Notes: generated by a model from the sequence alone, not told the origin. Shown: positions 47,041 through 56,107, numbered from the stretch's first letter. The stretch is 64,000 bases of DNA from Brevundimonas sp. (GCF_013912005.1 NZ_JACESB010000001.1:1-64000); one strand, 5' to 3'. Program-made: numbers and translations.

Positions 47041-48350
47041 TGGGCAGGCTCCTGGTCTTGGGTGGACGTGGTGGTGCGGCGCAGCTTGTGGGCGCCGATG
47101 AGATCGAGGGCGAGCTTCTCGTAGAGCGGCTCGGCCTGGCCCTTGCGGACCTTGTGCAGGAAGTAGCCCTCGAAGGCGGCCTTGGCCGTGTGCACCCAGC
47201 GGCCGCTGGCGGACCAGTTGATGTTCCGGGGCGGAATCTGCGGCTGGGCCATGAAGGCGACGCCGCCGTCGCCGAAGTCGGCCAGGCAGATGGCGTTCCA
47301 GCTGGCCTCGAAGGTGGGTTCGCGGCCGTCGAGGATCTGCTTCAGGTTGGCCGAGATGGCCGAGACCATGCTCTCGATCATGAAGCCGGTCTTCGGCACC
47401 CCCACGGGCACCGGGGTCGGCCCCGTCGGCGGGATGGCGATGCAGACGCCGAGGGCGAAGATGTCCGGCCAGGTCGGGTTGCGCTGGTGCTTGTCGACGA
47501 TGACGAAGCCGCGCGGATTGGTCAGGCCCTCGACGCCCCGGAGCGCCTCGACCCCGCGGAAGGCCGGCAGCATCATCGACCAGGCGAAGGGCAGGTCGTG
47601 GGTCGCCTTCACCCCGCCGTCCTCGCCGACCTCCTCGACGTGCATCAGGCCGGGGTCGACGGACGTCACCCGGGCGTTGGTGATCCACTTGATGTGGCGC
47701 TGGCGCATTTCGCTCTCCAGCAGGCCCTTGGTGTCGCCGACGCCGTCCAGGCCGAGGTGGCCGATGTAGGGCTCGGAGGTGACGAAGGTCATCGGCACCT
47801 TGTCGCGCAGCTTGCGCCGCCGCAGCTCGGTGTCGAGGATCATCGCGAATTCGTAGGCGGGGCCGAAGCACGAGGCGCCTTGGACGGCGCCGACCACGAT
47901 GGGGCCCGGATTGCGGACGAAGGCGTCGAACGAGGCCGCCGCCTCCACCGCATGGTCGACATGGCAGACCGAGACGGTGTGGCCCTGCGGCCCGAGGCCG
48001 GGGATCTCGTCGAAGGCCAGCTCCGGCCCCGTGGCGATCACCAGGTAGTCGTAGTGGAGGGCCCGGCCGTCAAGCAGGTCGATGCCCTTCTCGTGGGGCC
48101 GGACGCGGCTCGCGCCGACGTCGATGAACTCCACGCCCTTGCGGCGCATCACGTCCGGCAGCCGGACCTCGATCGCCTCGCGCTCGCGCCAGTGGACGGC
48201 GACCCAGGGATTCGACGGCGTGAAATGGAAGGTGTCGCCCTTCGACACCACCACGATCCGCGCGCGGTCGCCCAGCACGTGCCGCAGGTCGAAAGCGGCG
48301 ATCGCCCCGCCGAGGCCTGCTCCGAGGATAACGATCGTGGGCCGTTCCAT
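47037..48350 (-). CDS. sqr: Sulfide:quinone oxidoreductase
   Basis: The 437-residue FAD enzyme starts IVILGAGLGGAIAAFDLRHV. All three redox cysteines of SQR are present: Cys129 (SVCHVDHA), Cys161 (GASCFGPAYEF) and Cys355 (NAICLADFGDGG), each two residues from Rhodobacter capsulatus Cys127, Cys159 and Cys353. It oxidises sulfide to persulfide or polysulfide and reduces membrane quinone. An FNR-like box lies 60 bases upstream, and a SqrR-type operator lies in the same divergent gap. Confidence 0.9.
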   Translation of the reverse strand: MERPTIVILGAGLGGAIAAFDLRHVLGDRARIVVVSKGDTFHFTPSNPWVAVHWREREAIEVRLPDVMRRKGVEFIDVGASRVRPHEKGIDLLDGRALHYDYLVIATGPELAFDEIPGLGPQGHTVSVCHVDHAVEAAASFDAFVRNPGPIVVGAVQGASCFGPAYEFAMILDTELRRRKLRDKVPMTFVTSEPYIGHLGLDGVGDTKGLLESEMRQRHIKWITNARVTSVDPGLMHVEEVGEDGGVKATHDLPFAWSMMLPAFRGVEALRGVEGLTNPRGFVIVDKHQRNPTWPDIFALGVCIAIPPTGPTPVPVGVPKTGFMIESMVSAISANLKQILDGREPTFEASWNAICLADFGDGGVAFMAQPQIPPRNINWSASGRWVHTAKAAFEGYFLHKVRKGQAEPLYEKLALDLIGAHKLRRTTTSTQDQEPAQ

Positions 48351-48409
48351 TCAGCGTCTCCCTGTCCAGCTTTCATCGCTGATCCTGTGTCCGCTCCCGG
48401 CGGAGCGCC

Positions 48410-48423
48410 TTGACGTGGATCAA
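48410..48423. promoter_or_regulatory. FNR/FixK-like box before sqr
   Basis: TTGACGTGGATCAA differs from TTGAT-N4-ATCAA at one position. It lies 60 bases before the sqr start and about 83 before the RND adaptor gene, and has the same CTTGA...TCAAGG surround as the two perfect boxes. Confidence 0.7.
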
Positions 48424-48461
48424 GGTCGTTCCGGCGGTCGCGGCCGACCCTTGCCGGGCCC

Positions 48462-48502
48462 TTGCAGGCAGATTAGAGAAATCTAATATTAGCGCAAGCT
48501 AA
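48462..48502 (+). promoter_or_regulatory. SqrR/BigR-type double operator over the RND operon promoter
   Basis: Two perfect inverted repeats lie side by side: ATTAGAGAAATCTAAT (48472-48487) and TTAGCGCAAGCTAA (48489-48502). They overlap a plausible promoter, -35 TTGCAG (48462-48467), 16-bp spacer and -10 TAATAT (48484-48489). BigR/SqrR-family operators are AT-rich dyads of the ATTAG...CTAAT type. The ArsR gene at the end of this operon is the likely repressor. The ATG at 48506 would be only about 10 bases from the start of transcription. Confidence 0.8.
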
Positions 48503-48505
48503 GAT

Positions 48506-49543
48506 ATGGATTGCTTGATGACCACCTCATCCCATCTGCGCGGCGCCGTCGCCGCGCTCGTTCTGGCGGCGGGTCTCGCGGGCTGCAGCGGCGAGCCGTC
48601 GGTCGTCCCGAAGTCCTCCGTGGCCGGGGAGCGCCTGGTCCTCGCCGAGACGACCGTGACCGCGCTGAAGCCGGTCTCGGCGGTGATCACCTCGCGTGAT
48701 CTCGCGGAGGCCCGCGCCCGGATCCCGGGCACCCTGGTCCGGCTGGACGTACGCGAAGGCGATGTGGTGAGCCGGGGGGATGTCCTCGGCGTCGTCGTCG
48801 ACAACCGGGTCGGTCTCGAGACAGCGGCGTTCGGCGCCCAGGTCGCGGCGGCCGAGGCGGAGGCGGCGAGGGCCCGGGCCGACCTGTCCCGCGTGCAGGC
48901 CCTGTTCGACCGCGGCTTCTACGCCCAGGCCGCGCTGGACCGGGCGCGCGCCGTTTCCCAGGCGGCCGACGCCCAGGTCCGCGCCGCCCGCGCCCAGCAG
49001 TCCGCCAGCGCGGAGACGGGGGCGCAGGGGCGCATCCTCGCCCCCGCCTCCGGGCGGGTGCTGACCGCCGACGTGCCCCAGGGTTCGGTCGTCGCCGCGG
49101 GCCAGTCGGTCGCCACGATCACGGCCGGGCCGCTGGTGCTGCGGGTGGAGATTCCCGAGGCGCAGGGACGCGAGCTGCGGACGGGCCAGACGGTCGCGGT
49201 GGCGGGTGACGGCCTGCCGGAGAGCGGCGTCGTCGCCCAAGTCTATCCCGCCGCCGTCGCCGGACGCACGGTCGCCGACGTCGCGGTGGAAGGTCTGACG
49301 AGCGATCGCATCGGGCAGCGCGTCGCCGTGCTGGTTCCGGTCGGCCGCCGCACGGCGCTGACCGCGCCGCGCCGCTTCGTGGCGACCCGCTACGGAATCG
49401 ATTTCGTCCGCACGGTCGACCGGGCCGGCCGGGTGAGCGAGGCGCCGGTCCAGCTCGGCGAGCCCGTCGACGGCGACCGGGTCGAGGTGATCTCGGGCCT
49501 CAAGGCCGGAGATGTGGTGCTGGCGCCGGAGCGTGTCCGATGA
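48506..49543 (+). CDS. RND efflux periplasmic adaptor (membrane fusion) lipoprotein
   Basis: The 345-residue protein has a lipobox (LAAGLAGCSG), a lipoyl-like half motif (IPGTLVRLDVREGDVVSRGD), a coiled-coil hairpin rich in Ala/Arg and a second lipoyl half (GRILAPASGRVLTADVPQGS then VVAAGQ). It links the inner-membrane pump to an outer-membrane channel, which is not encoded nearby. Starts at 48506 or 48518 are possible. It overlaps the pump gene by ATGA. Confidence 0.88.
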   Translation: MDCLMTTSSHLRGAVAALVLAAGLAGCSGEPSVVPKSSVAGERLVLAETTVTALKPVSAVITSRDLAEARARIPGTLVRLDVREGDVVSRGDVLGVVVDNRVGLETAAFGAQVAAAEAEAARARADLSRVQALFDRGFYAQAALDRARAVSQAADAQVRAARAQQSASAETGAQGRILAPASGRVLTADVPQGSVVAAGQSVATITAGPLVLRVEIPEAQGRELRTGQTVAVAGDGLPESGVVAQVYPAAVAGRTVADVAVEGLTSDRIGQRVAVLVPVGRRTALTAPRRFVATRYGIDFVRTVDRAGRVSEAPVQLGEPVDGDRVEVISGLKAGDVVLAPERVR

Positions 49544-52500
49544 ACCTCGGGCTTTCGGGCCGGCTGACCCGCGCCACCCTTCATTCGCCCCTGACGCCGC
49601 TCATGCTGCTGGCGGCCGTCGCCGTCGGTCTGATGGCGCTGATGTCGATTCCCCGCGAGGAGGAGCCGCAGATCAGCGTCCCGATGGTGGACGTCATGGT
49701 CGCGGCCCCCGGGCTGAACGCCTCCGACGCCACCGAACTGGCCGCCAAGCCGCTGGAGGCGATCGTCCGGAGCATCGACGGGGTCGAACACGTCTACACC
49801 CAGGTCGAGGACGACCGGGTCATGGTCACCGCCCGCTTCGAGGTCGGCTCCGATCCCGACGACGCCGCCGTCCGGGTGCACGAGAAGGTCCGCGCCAACT
49901 ACGACGACATCCCCGTGGGCGTGTCCGAGCCCCAGATCGTCACGCGCGGCATCAACGACGTTCCCGCCGTGGTGCTGACCCTGACGCCGCGCGCCGACGC
50001 CGCCGGCCGCTGGAGCGACCAGGCCCTCTACGACATCGCCGCCCGGCTGCGCACGGAAATCGGCAAGGTCGAGGACGTCGGCCTGACCTTCCTCGTCGGC
50101 GGCCGGCCTTCCGAGATTCGCGTGGAGCCGGATCCGGCCCGGATGGCGGCGCGCGGCGTTCCCCTGTCCTCGGTGCTGGAGGCGGTGGGGCAGGCCAACC
50201 GGAGTTTCCCGGCCGGGACGTTCCGGGACGCCGGCCAGGCGGTGGCCGTGCGCTCCGGCGAACGCCTCGCCACCCCGCAGGACGCCGCCCTGCTGACGGT
50301 GACGTCGGTCACCGGCGAGCCGGTCTACCTGCGCGACGTCGCCACGGTGACGCTGGCCCCGCGCGAGGACCAGGCCCGCGCCGCCCACTACGCCCGGGTC
50401 GGCGACGGCTGGAGCCGCACGCCGGCGGTCAGCCTGGCCGTCGCCAAGCGGCAGGGCGCCAACGCCGTGGTGGTGTCCCACGCCGTGCTGGAGCGGGTGG
50501 AGGCGCTGAAGGGCACGCTGATCCCCGACGGGCTGGAGGTGGTGGTCACCCGCGACTACGGCGAGACCGCCAACGAGAAGGCCAACGAGCTGCTGATGCA
50601 CCTCGGGCTGGCGACGATCTCGATCGTCGTCCTGATCGGCTTCGCCATCGGCTGGCGCGAGGCGGCGGTGACGGCGCTCGTCATCCCGACGACCATCCTG
50701 CTGACCCTCTTCGCCTCCAACCTGATGGGCTACACGATCAACCGGGTCAGCCTGTTCGCCCTGATCTTCTCGATCGGCATCCTGGTCGACGACGCCATCG
50801 TCATGATCGAGAACATCGCCCGCCACTGGGCGATGAACGACGGGCGCAGCCGCGCCGAAGCGACGGTCGAGGCCGTGGCCGAGGTCGGCAATCCGACCAT
50901 CGTGGCGACGCTGACCGTGGTCGCCGCCCTGCTGCCGATGCTGTTCGTCTCGGGCCTGATGGGGCCGTACATGGCCCCGATCCCGGTCAACGCCTCGGCC
51001 GCCATGGTCTTCTCCTTCTTCGTCGCCGTGGTCATCGCGCCGTGGCTGATGATCCGCCTGGCGCGCCGGGCGCTGGCGGGAGGGCACGGGGAGCACGGGG
51101 AAGGCGCGCTGGGCCGGCTGTATCGGCGCGTGGCCGGTCCGGTGATCCGCACCCGGCGCAGCGCCTGGACCTTCCTGATCGCGGTCGGGGTGGCCACCCT
51201 GCTGTCGATGTCGATGTTCGCGATCCGCGCCGTGCCGGTGAAGCTGCTGCCGTTCGACAACAAGTCCGAGCTGCAGGTCGTGCTGGACATGCCGGAAGGA
51301 ACCAGCCTCGAGACGACCGAGCGCACCCTGGCCGGCGCCGCGGCGGTCGCGCAGACCCTGCCGGAGGTGGTCTCCCTCGAGAGCTACGCCGGCGCGGCGG
51401 CGCCGTTCAACTTCAACGGCCTGGTCCGGCACTACTTCCTGCGTGACCGACCCGAGCAGGGCGATCTCGCGGTCATGCTGGCGCACAAGGGCGAGCGCCG
51501 CCGCAACAGCCACGCCGTGGCGCTGGACCTGCGCCGGCGGCTCGCGGACCTGCCGCTGCCGGCGGGGGCGTCGATCAAGGTGGTCGAGGCGCCGCCCGGC
51601 CCGCCGGTCCTGGCCACGCTGCTGGCCGAGGTCTACGGGCCGGATGCGGCCACGCGCCGGGCGGTCGCGGCCGAGCTGGAGACCCTGTTCCGGGCGCAGG
51701 ACTCGGTGGTCGACGTGGACAACAGCTACGGCGTCCGCCGTCCGGTGCTGCGGCTGGTTCCGGATCGCGAGAAGATCGAGCGCTTCGGCCTGTCCGAGCG
51801 CGAGGTGCACGATTCGATCGCCGCGGTGATGGGCGGACGGACGCTGGGATACGCGCTCCGGGGGGACGAGCGGACGCCGGTGGAGATCGCCGTCCGGCTG
51901 CCGCAATCCGCGCGCTCGTGGAACGAGCGGCTGGCGGTGATGCCGGTCGCGACGACGTCGCTGGACGGCGGCCGCCGGCTGGTGGAGCTGGGCGAGGTGG
52001 TGGAGGCGCGCGAGGAGCTGGCCAGCTGGCCGGTCTACCGGCGCGACGGCCGCGCCGCCGAGATGGTCACCGCCGAGCTGGCGGGCCAGTTCGAGGCGCC
52101 CATCTACGGCATCCTTGCGGTCGATGCCGCCATCAAGGCGCACGACTGGAAGAACCTGCCGCAGCCGGAGATCCGCCTCAACGGCCAGCCGGAGGACGAG
52201 ACCGTTCCGACCGTGCTGTGGGACGGCGAATGGGAGATCACCTGGGTCACCTTCCGCGACATGGGCGCCGCCTTCGGGGTGGCCCTGCTGGGGATCTATG
52301 TCCTGGTCGTCGCCCAGTTCCGGGACTTCCGCATCCCGCTGGTGATCCTGACGCCGATCCCGCTGACCCTGATCGGCATCGTCATCGGACACATGCTGTT
52401 CCGGGCGCCGTTCACGGCCACCTCGATGATCGGCTTCATCGCCCTCGCCGGCATCATCGTGCGGAACTCCATCCTGCTGGTGGATTTCATCCGTCACGCC

Positions 52501-52764
52501 CGGAGTCCGGGCCGGCCCCTCCGCGAGGTGCTGCTGGAGGCCGGCGCGATCCGGTTCAAGCCGATCCTGCTCACCGCCCTGGCGGCGATGATCGGGGCGG
52601 CGGTCATCCTGTTCGACCCGATCTTCCAGGGTCTGGCGATTTCGCTGCTGTTCGGTCTCATGTCCTCGACCCTGCTGACGGTGCTGGTTATCCCGGCGAT
52701 CTATGTGGCGCTGAAGGGCGAGGCCGGCCCGTCGGCCCCGCCCGCCGCCGGAGACCTGCCGTGA
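49540..52764 (+). CDS. RND-family efflux pump (AcrB/HAE-1-like)
   Basis: The 1074-residue protein has the RND topology of twelve membrane helices and two large periplasmic loops. Helix 4 carries the proton-relay pair in FSIGILVDDAIVMIENIARH, and FALIFSIG and IALAGIIVRNSILLVDFIRH are also typical. The N-terminus (IPREEEPQISVPMVDVMVAA) is of the drug/organic-solute type rather than CzcA metal type. Its sulfide-type control hints at a redox-active or sulfur-linked substrate. Confidence 0.92.
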   Translation: MNLGLSGRLTRATLHSPLTPLMLLAAVAVGLMALMSIPREEEPQISVPMVDVMVAAPGLNASDATELAAKPLEAIVRSIDGVEHVYTQVEDDRVMVTARFEVGSDPDDAAVRVHEKVRANYDDIPVGVSEPQIVTRGINDVPAVVLTLTPRADAAGRWSDQALYDIAARLRTEIGKVEDVGLTFLVGGRPSEIRVEPDPARMAARGVPLSSVLEAVGQANRSFPAGTFRDAGQAVAVRSGERLATPQDAALLTVTSVTGEPVYLRDVATVTLAPREDQARAAHYARVGDGWSRTPAVSLAVAKRQGANAVVVSHAVLERVEALKGTLIPDGLEVVVTRDYGETANEKANELLMHLGLATISIVVLIGFAIGWREAAVTALVIPTTILLTLFASNLMGYTINRVSLFALIFSIGILVDDAIVMIENIARHWAMNDGRSRAEATVEAVAEVGNPTIVATLTVVAALLPMLFVSGLMGPYMAPIPVNASAAMVFSFFVAVVIAPWLMIRLARRALAGGHGEHGEGALGRLYRRVAGPVIRTRRSAWTFLIAVGVATLLSMSMFAIRAVPVKLLPFDNKSELQVVLDMPEGTSLETTERTLAGAAAVAQTLPEVVSLESYAGAAAPFNFNGLVRHYFLRDRPEQGDLAVMLAHKGERRRNSHAVALDLRRRLADLPLPAGASIKVVEAPPGPPVLATLLAEVYGPDAATRRAVAAELETLFRAQDSVVDVDNSYGVRRPVLRLVPDREKIERFGLSEREVHDSIAAVMGGRTLGYALRGDERTPVEIAVRLPQSARSWNERLAVMPVATTSLDGGRRLVELGEVVEAREELASWPVYRRDGRAAEMVTAELAGQFEAPIYGILAVDAAIKAHDWKNLPQPEIRLNGQPEDETVPTVLWDGEWEITWVTFRDMGAAFGVALLGIYVLVVAQFRDFRIPLVILTPIPLTLIGIVIGHMLFRAPFTATSMIGFIALAGIIVRNSILLVDFIRHARSPGRPLREVLLEAGAIRFKPILLTALAAMIGAAVILFDPIFQGLAISLLFGLMSSTLLTVLVIPAIYVALKGEAGPSAPPAAGDLP

Positions 52765-53108
52765 CCGACGCCATTCCTCCCCCGACGCCCGCCGCCCTGG
52801 CCGGGCTGGAGGCCAGCGCCGCCTCGGCCGCGCGGCTGATGCGGCTGTTCGCGAACGAGCAGCGGCTGATGCTGATGTGCCGGCTCAGCGAGGGCGACTC
52901 CCCGGTGGGCGAACTCGCCGCCTTCGCCGGCCTGTCCCAGTCGGCCTGCTCGCAGCATCTGGCGCGGCTGCGGGAGGCGGGGGTCATCGCCCCCCGGCGC
53001 GAGGCCCAGACCATCTACTATGCGATCGCCGACCCCGGCGCGGCGCGCGTGATCGCCCTGCTTTGCGACCTCTATCGCGACAAGCCGAAGAAGGAGCCGA
53101 CCCCATGA
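52761..53108 (+). CDS. ArsR-family repressor, SqrR/BigR-like persulfide sensor
   Basis: The 115-residue winged-helix protein (FANEQRLMLMCRLSEGDSPV, LSQSACSQHLARLREAGVIA) has Cys40 in helix 2 and Cys102 in the last helix (ALLCDLYRD), at about the positions of the dithiol pair (Cys41, Cys107) with which SqrR/BigR sense persulfides. A third Cys (63) is in the recognition helix. GTG 52761 overlaps the pump stop. It probably represses the promoter at 48462-48502. Confidence 0.85.
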   Translation: MTDAIPPPTPAALAGLEASAASAARLMRLFANEQRLMLMCRLSEGDSPVGELAAFAGLSQSACSQHLARLREAGVIAPRREAQTIYYAIADPGAARVIALLCDLYRDKPKKEPTP

Positions 53109-53488
53109 GCTATTTCCACGCCCGCACCCTCGAGGGCGATTTCGACAGCGCGGTCGAGCGCACCCGCGCCGCGCTGCAGAAGCACGGCTTCGGGGTGCTG
53201 ACCGAGATCGACGTCCAGGCGACGTTGAAGGCGAAGATCGGGCAGGATTTCCGACCCTACCGCATCCTCGGCGCCTGCAATCCGACCATGGCCCACGAGG
53301 CGCTGAAGCTGGAGCCGCACGTCGGCGCCATGCTGCCCTGCAATGTGGTCGTCCAGCAGGTCGAGGGCGGGGCCGAGGTCTTCGCCATCGACCCCGCCGC
53401 CTCGATGCGGGCCATCGACAATCCCGAACTGCTCGCCCATGCGGAGATGGTGGGGGCGCACCTGCGCGCGGCGGTTGACGAGGCCTGA
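53105..53488 (+). CDS. DUF302 protein
   Basis: The 127-residue cytoplasmic protein has the DUF302 pattern: AVERTRAALQKHGFGVLTEI, GQDFRPYRILGACNPTMAHE, then GAMLPCNVVVQQVEGG. Function is unknown; DUF302 often sits with sulfur-oxidation and ArsR genes. The ATGA overlap makes it the last gene of the RND-arsR operon. Confidence 0.88.
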   Translation: MSYFHARTLEGDFDSAVERTRAALQKHGFGVLTEIDVQATLKAKIGQDFRPYRILGACNPTMAHEALKLEPHVGAMLPCNVVVQQVEGGAEVFAIDPAASMRAIDNPELLAHAEMVGAHLRAAVDEA

Positions 53489-53499
53489 CGCGCCGACGT

Positions 53500-54363
53500 T
53501 CAGGCGTCGGCCGCGGTCTCGCGCAGGCGGGCCGGCGCGTGCGACAGGAGGAGCGGGCAGGGCGGATCGCCCAGCAATGATCGGGTGACGCCCCCGAACC
53601 AGCGCTCGATCGTGGGCGAGCGGCCGTAGCCGCCGAGCACCAGCAGCCCCGCCCCGAGCTCGCCGGCGACCGTCCGGATGACGGCGGCCGGACCGCCGGC
53701 GCCCGAGGTTCCGGTGCGGAGCTCCGGGCGGAAACCCGCCGCCTGCAGCCGGTCCATCAAGCCGCGGGTCGATCCGGGGGACGCCGCCCCGTCGACCACC
53801 AGCACGGTCAGCGGGGACTTCGGAGACAGCAGCGGCAGGGCCTGCTCGACGGCCCCGGCGGCGGCCGCGCCGCCGTCCCAGGCGATCAGGACCGGCCCCG
53901 CAAAGGGCTCGGGGCCCTCGTCCGGCAGCACCACCAGCGGCCGGCCGGCGGTCAGCAGAAGCCGGCCGGCGGACAGGGCCTCGGGCAGATCGGGCAGGGG
54001 CGGGTGCCCCGCCGCCAGCAGGTCCGCGTCGCGGATCAGCGGATCGGGCTCCGGCGTGTCGTCCCAGGCGACCCGGAACGCCGCCGGGGCGCCGGCGGTC
54101 GCCCCGGCGGCGGCCTCGAAGGCCGCCTGCGCCGCCGCGGCGGCTTCGCGGTCCTCGGCCCCGAGATGCCGGAGCACGTCGCGGATGCCCTCGCCGCCGC
54201 GGGCGAAGGTCTCCGCCGGCGAGGGCGCGGCGCGGCGCAGGCTGCGGAGACCGATCAGGTCGGCGTCCAGCCGGCGGGCGAGGGCGGCGGCGCGGCGGAC
54301 AAGGTCTCCGGCGCGGGGGGAGCCGTCGAGGCAGACGAGGAGGCGGCGGGCCGGGGCGCTCAT
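53500..54363 (-). CDS. Tandem-domain universal stress protein
   Basis: The 287-residue two-domain USP starts RRLLVCLDGSPRAGDLVRRA, with the second domain from GPVLIAWDGGAAAAGAVEQA to GLLVLGGYGRSPTIERWFGG. It is the third of its kind in the region and is convergent with the DUF302 gene. An imperfect FNR-like box lies 53 bases upstream. Confidence 0.86.
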   Translation of the reverse strand: MSAPARRLLVCLDGSPRAGDLVRRAAALARRLDADLIGLRSLRRAAPSPAETFARGGEGIRDVLRHLGAEDREAAAAAQAAFEAAAGATAGAPAAFRVAWDDTPEPDPLIRDADLLAAGHPPLPDLPEALSAGRLLLTAGRPLVVLPDEGPEPFAGPVLIAWDGGAAAAGAVEQALPLLSPKSPLTVLVVDGAASPGSTRGLMDRLQAAGFRPELRTGTSGAGGPAAVIRTVAGELGAGLLVLGGYGRSPTIERWFGGVTRSLLGDPPCPLLLSHAPARLRETAADA

Positions 54364-54415
54364 GGGGATCTCCGCGAGGGTTCCGGCAGCGTGCGCCCTC
54401 GGGCGCCCCGCCGCC

Positions 54416-54429
54416 TTGATCGAGCGCAA
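54416..54429. promoter_or_regulatory. Weak FNR/FixK-like box before the third USP gene
   Basis: TTGATCGAGCGCAA keeps the first half-site TTGAT but only CAA of the second. Its distance to the USP start (53 bases) equals that of the perfect box at 42446, which is the main reason to list it. It is also 95 bases before the patatin gene. Confidence 0.4.
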
Positions 54430-54523
54430 GCGGCGGCGATCCCGGAGAAGCGTCTTGACGGGACGGCGCAAGCAGGCGCCCATCCCCTCCGGCGGCCGCG
54501 GCCGCCGGAGGAAAGGAGGCGGC

Positions 54524-55669
54524 GTGCCGACGAAACGTGAGACGGGACGCCGGCGCGCGCTGCCGGACCGGCCGGGCGAGCCCCGCGGCTTCGCCGGCGT
54601 CCGGCTCGACGCCGGGCCGGGGGCCTCGCCGCTGGAGGCCCTGGCCGACGCCGTGTGTCCCCCGCGCGTGCGGGGCCGGCCGCTGAACATCCTCGCCGTG
54701 TCCGGCGGCGCGGCGGGCGGCGCCTTCGGAGCCGGGCTGCTGGTCGGGCTGGAGGCGGGCGGCCGCCGCCCGACGTTCGACCTTGTCACGGGGGTCAGCA
54801 CCGGCGCCCTGATCGCCCCCTTCGCCTTCCTCGGACCCGCCTGGGACGAGCGGCTGGCGGACGCCTACACCGGCGGCCACGCCGGGGCGCTTTTTGATCT
54901 GCGGCGGATGCTGCCAGGCATCGAGGCCGGGCTGTTCCGGGCCCAGGCGCTGGACGCGCTGATCGCCCCCTTCGTCGACCCGGACCTGCTCGACGCCGTC
55001 GCCGCCGCCCACCTCGAGGGGCGGCGGCTGTTCGTCGCCACCACTGATCTGGACCGGCAGCGGGGCTGCATCTGGGACATGGGGCGGATCGCCCTGGGCG
55101 CGCGCGGCGGCGATCCCGAGGGAGCGCTGGCCCTGTTCCGCAGCGTCCTCGCCGCCTCGGCTAGCCTGCCGGGCATGTTCCCGCCGCGGCTGATCGACTG
55201 CGAGGCGGACGGCGCGGCCTATGTGGAGATGCACGCCGACGGCGGCATGGCGGCGCCTCTGTTCGTCCTGCCGGAGGACCTGCTGCGCTGGCCGCGCATC
55301 CGCGAGCGGCTGCGCGGCGGCCGGGTGCACCTGATCGTCAACACGCCGCTGCACGCCGAGGCGAAGGCCACGCCCGCCAACCTGCCGGCGGTGCTGATGC
55401 GCAGCTTCGAGACCATGCTGCGCTTCTCCTACCGGCAGGCGATCAGCACCACCGCCGCCTTCTGCGCCGGGGCCGCCCTGCCGCTCGGCGTCGCCTCCAT
55501 CCCCGAAGGGGGCAACCCGCGCGATCTGGTCAGCTTCGACACCGCCAACATGCGCCGCATGTTCGAGGCCGGCATCGCCCGCGCCGCCGAGCCGGACCCG
55601 TGGTCCTTCGACCGGCCGGAGCCCGGACCGCTGGCGAGCCTGCTGCCGGGGTGGCTGAGGGCGGGGTGA
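54524..55669 (+). CDS. Patatin-like phospholipase
   Basis: The 381-residue protein starts at GTG 54524, 4 bases after GGAGGC. It has the oxyanion loop SGGAAGGAFGAGLLVGLEAG, nucleophile elbow GVSTGALIAPF and catalytic Asp in MHADGGMAAPL: the complete Ser-Asp dyad of patatins. It lacks a signal peptide, so it acts in the cytoplasm or at the inner membrane, releasing fatty acids from phospholipids. It is divergent from the third USP gene. Confidence 0.88.
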   Translation: MPTKRETGRRRALPDRPGEPRGFAGVRLDAGPGASPLEALADAVCPPRVRGRPLNILAVSGGAAGGAFGAGLLVGLEAGGRRPTFDLVTGVSTGALIAPFAFLGPAWDERLADAYTGGHAGALFDLRRMLPGIEAGLFRAQALDALIAPFVDPDLLDAVAAAHLEGRRLFVATTDLDRQRGCIWDMGRIALGARGGDPEGALALFRSVLAASASLPGMFPPRLIDCEADGAAYVEMHADGGMAAPLFVLPEDLLRWPRIRERLRGGRVHLIVNTPLHAEAKATPANLPAVLMRSFETMLRFSYRQAISTTAAFCAGAALPLGVASIPEGGNPRDLVSFDTANMRRMFEAGIARAAEPDPWSFDRPEPGPLASLLPGWLRAG

Positions 55670-55759
55670 TCGGGCTCCGGGGCGATGAGCGGATTTCGCG
55701 GAGTTCCGCGGAGGGTGGGGAGCGGTCGCCAGCGGCGGAAGCTTGCCTCAGAAGAGCGT

Positions 55760-56107
55760 CTAGCGCCCGTTCCAGAATCGGAGGACTCCCCGGACGCGCT
55801 CGCCTTCCGCAGGCCCGTCGGGCTTCATCTCGATCCGCGCGCCCCGCTGCATGGCGACGATGGCAGCGCGCCCAAAGCCATCGCCCGAAGGCGTTTCCGT
55901 CTCGATCTGGCAGCTTCGGAACGTTCCGTTTGCCCTGACGACGCAAATCACTGACGCCTCGCCCCGGCTGGAGGTGGCCTGTGTCGGGAACTCAGGCTGT
56001 GGGCGACGGAGGAAGGTGACCTCATCGCCATTCCAGAGACGTGGCGAGGGCGCATCCTGGCTCGCACCTGTGGCAAGCACGGCCATCATCATAAGAGCCA
56101 AAGTCAT
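55760..56107 (-). CDS. Short secreted TonB C-terminal-domain protein
   Basis: The 115-residue protein has an N-terminal hydrophobic signal (MTLALMMMAVLATGASQ) and a TonB-C domain (RRPQPEFPTQATSSRGEASV, VRANGTFRSCQIETETPSG). It lacks the Pro-rich spacer and long membrane anchor of a true TonB, so it is a periplasmic single-domain relative with unknown partner. Confidence 0.7.
   Translation of the reverse strand: MTLALMMMAVLATGASQDAPSPRLWNGDEVTFLRRPQPEFPTQATSSRGEASVICVVRANGTFRSCQIETETPSGDGFGRAAIVAMQRGARIEMKPDGPAEGERVRGVLRFWNGR

Noticed and set aside
49390-52497. 1035-codon open frame on the minus strand opposite the RND pump
   Set aside because: The RND protein is intact and recognisable; the antisense product is His/Arg/Gly-rich without domains.
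52761-53108. Metal-responsive ArsR/SmtB call
   Set aside because: It lacks the CxC or His/Asp metal sites; the two distant cysteines and the sqr context fit a persulfide sensor better.
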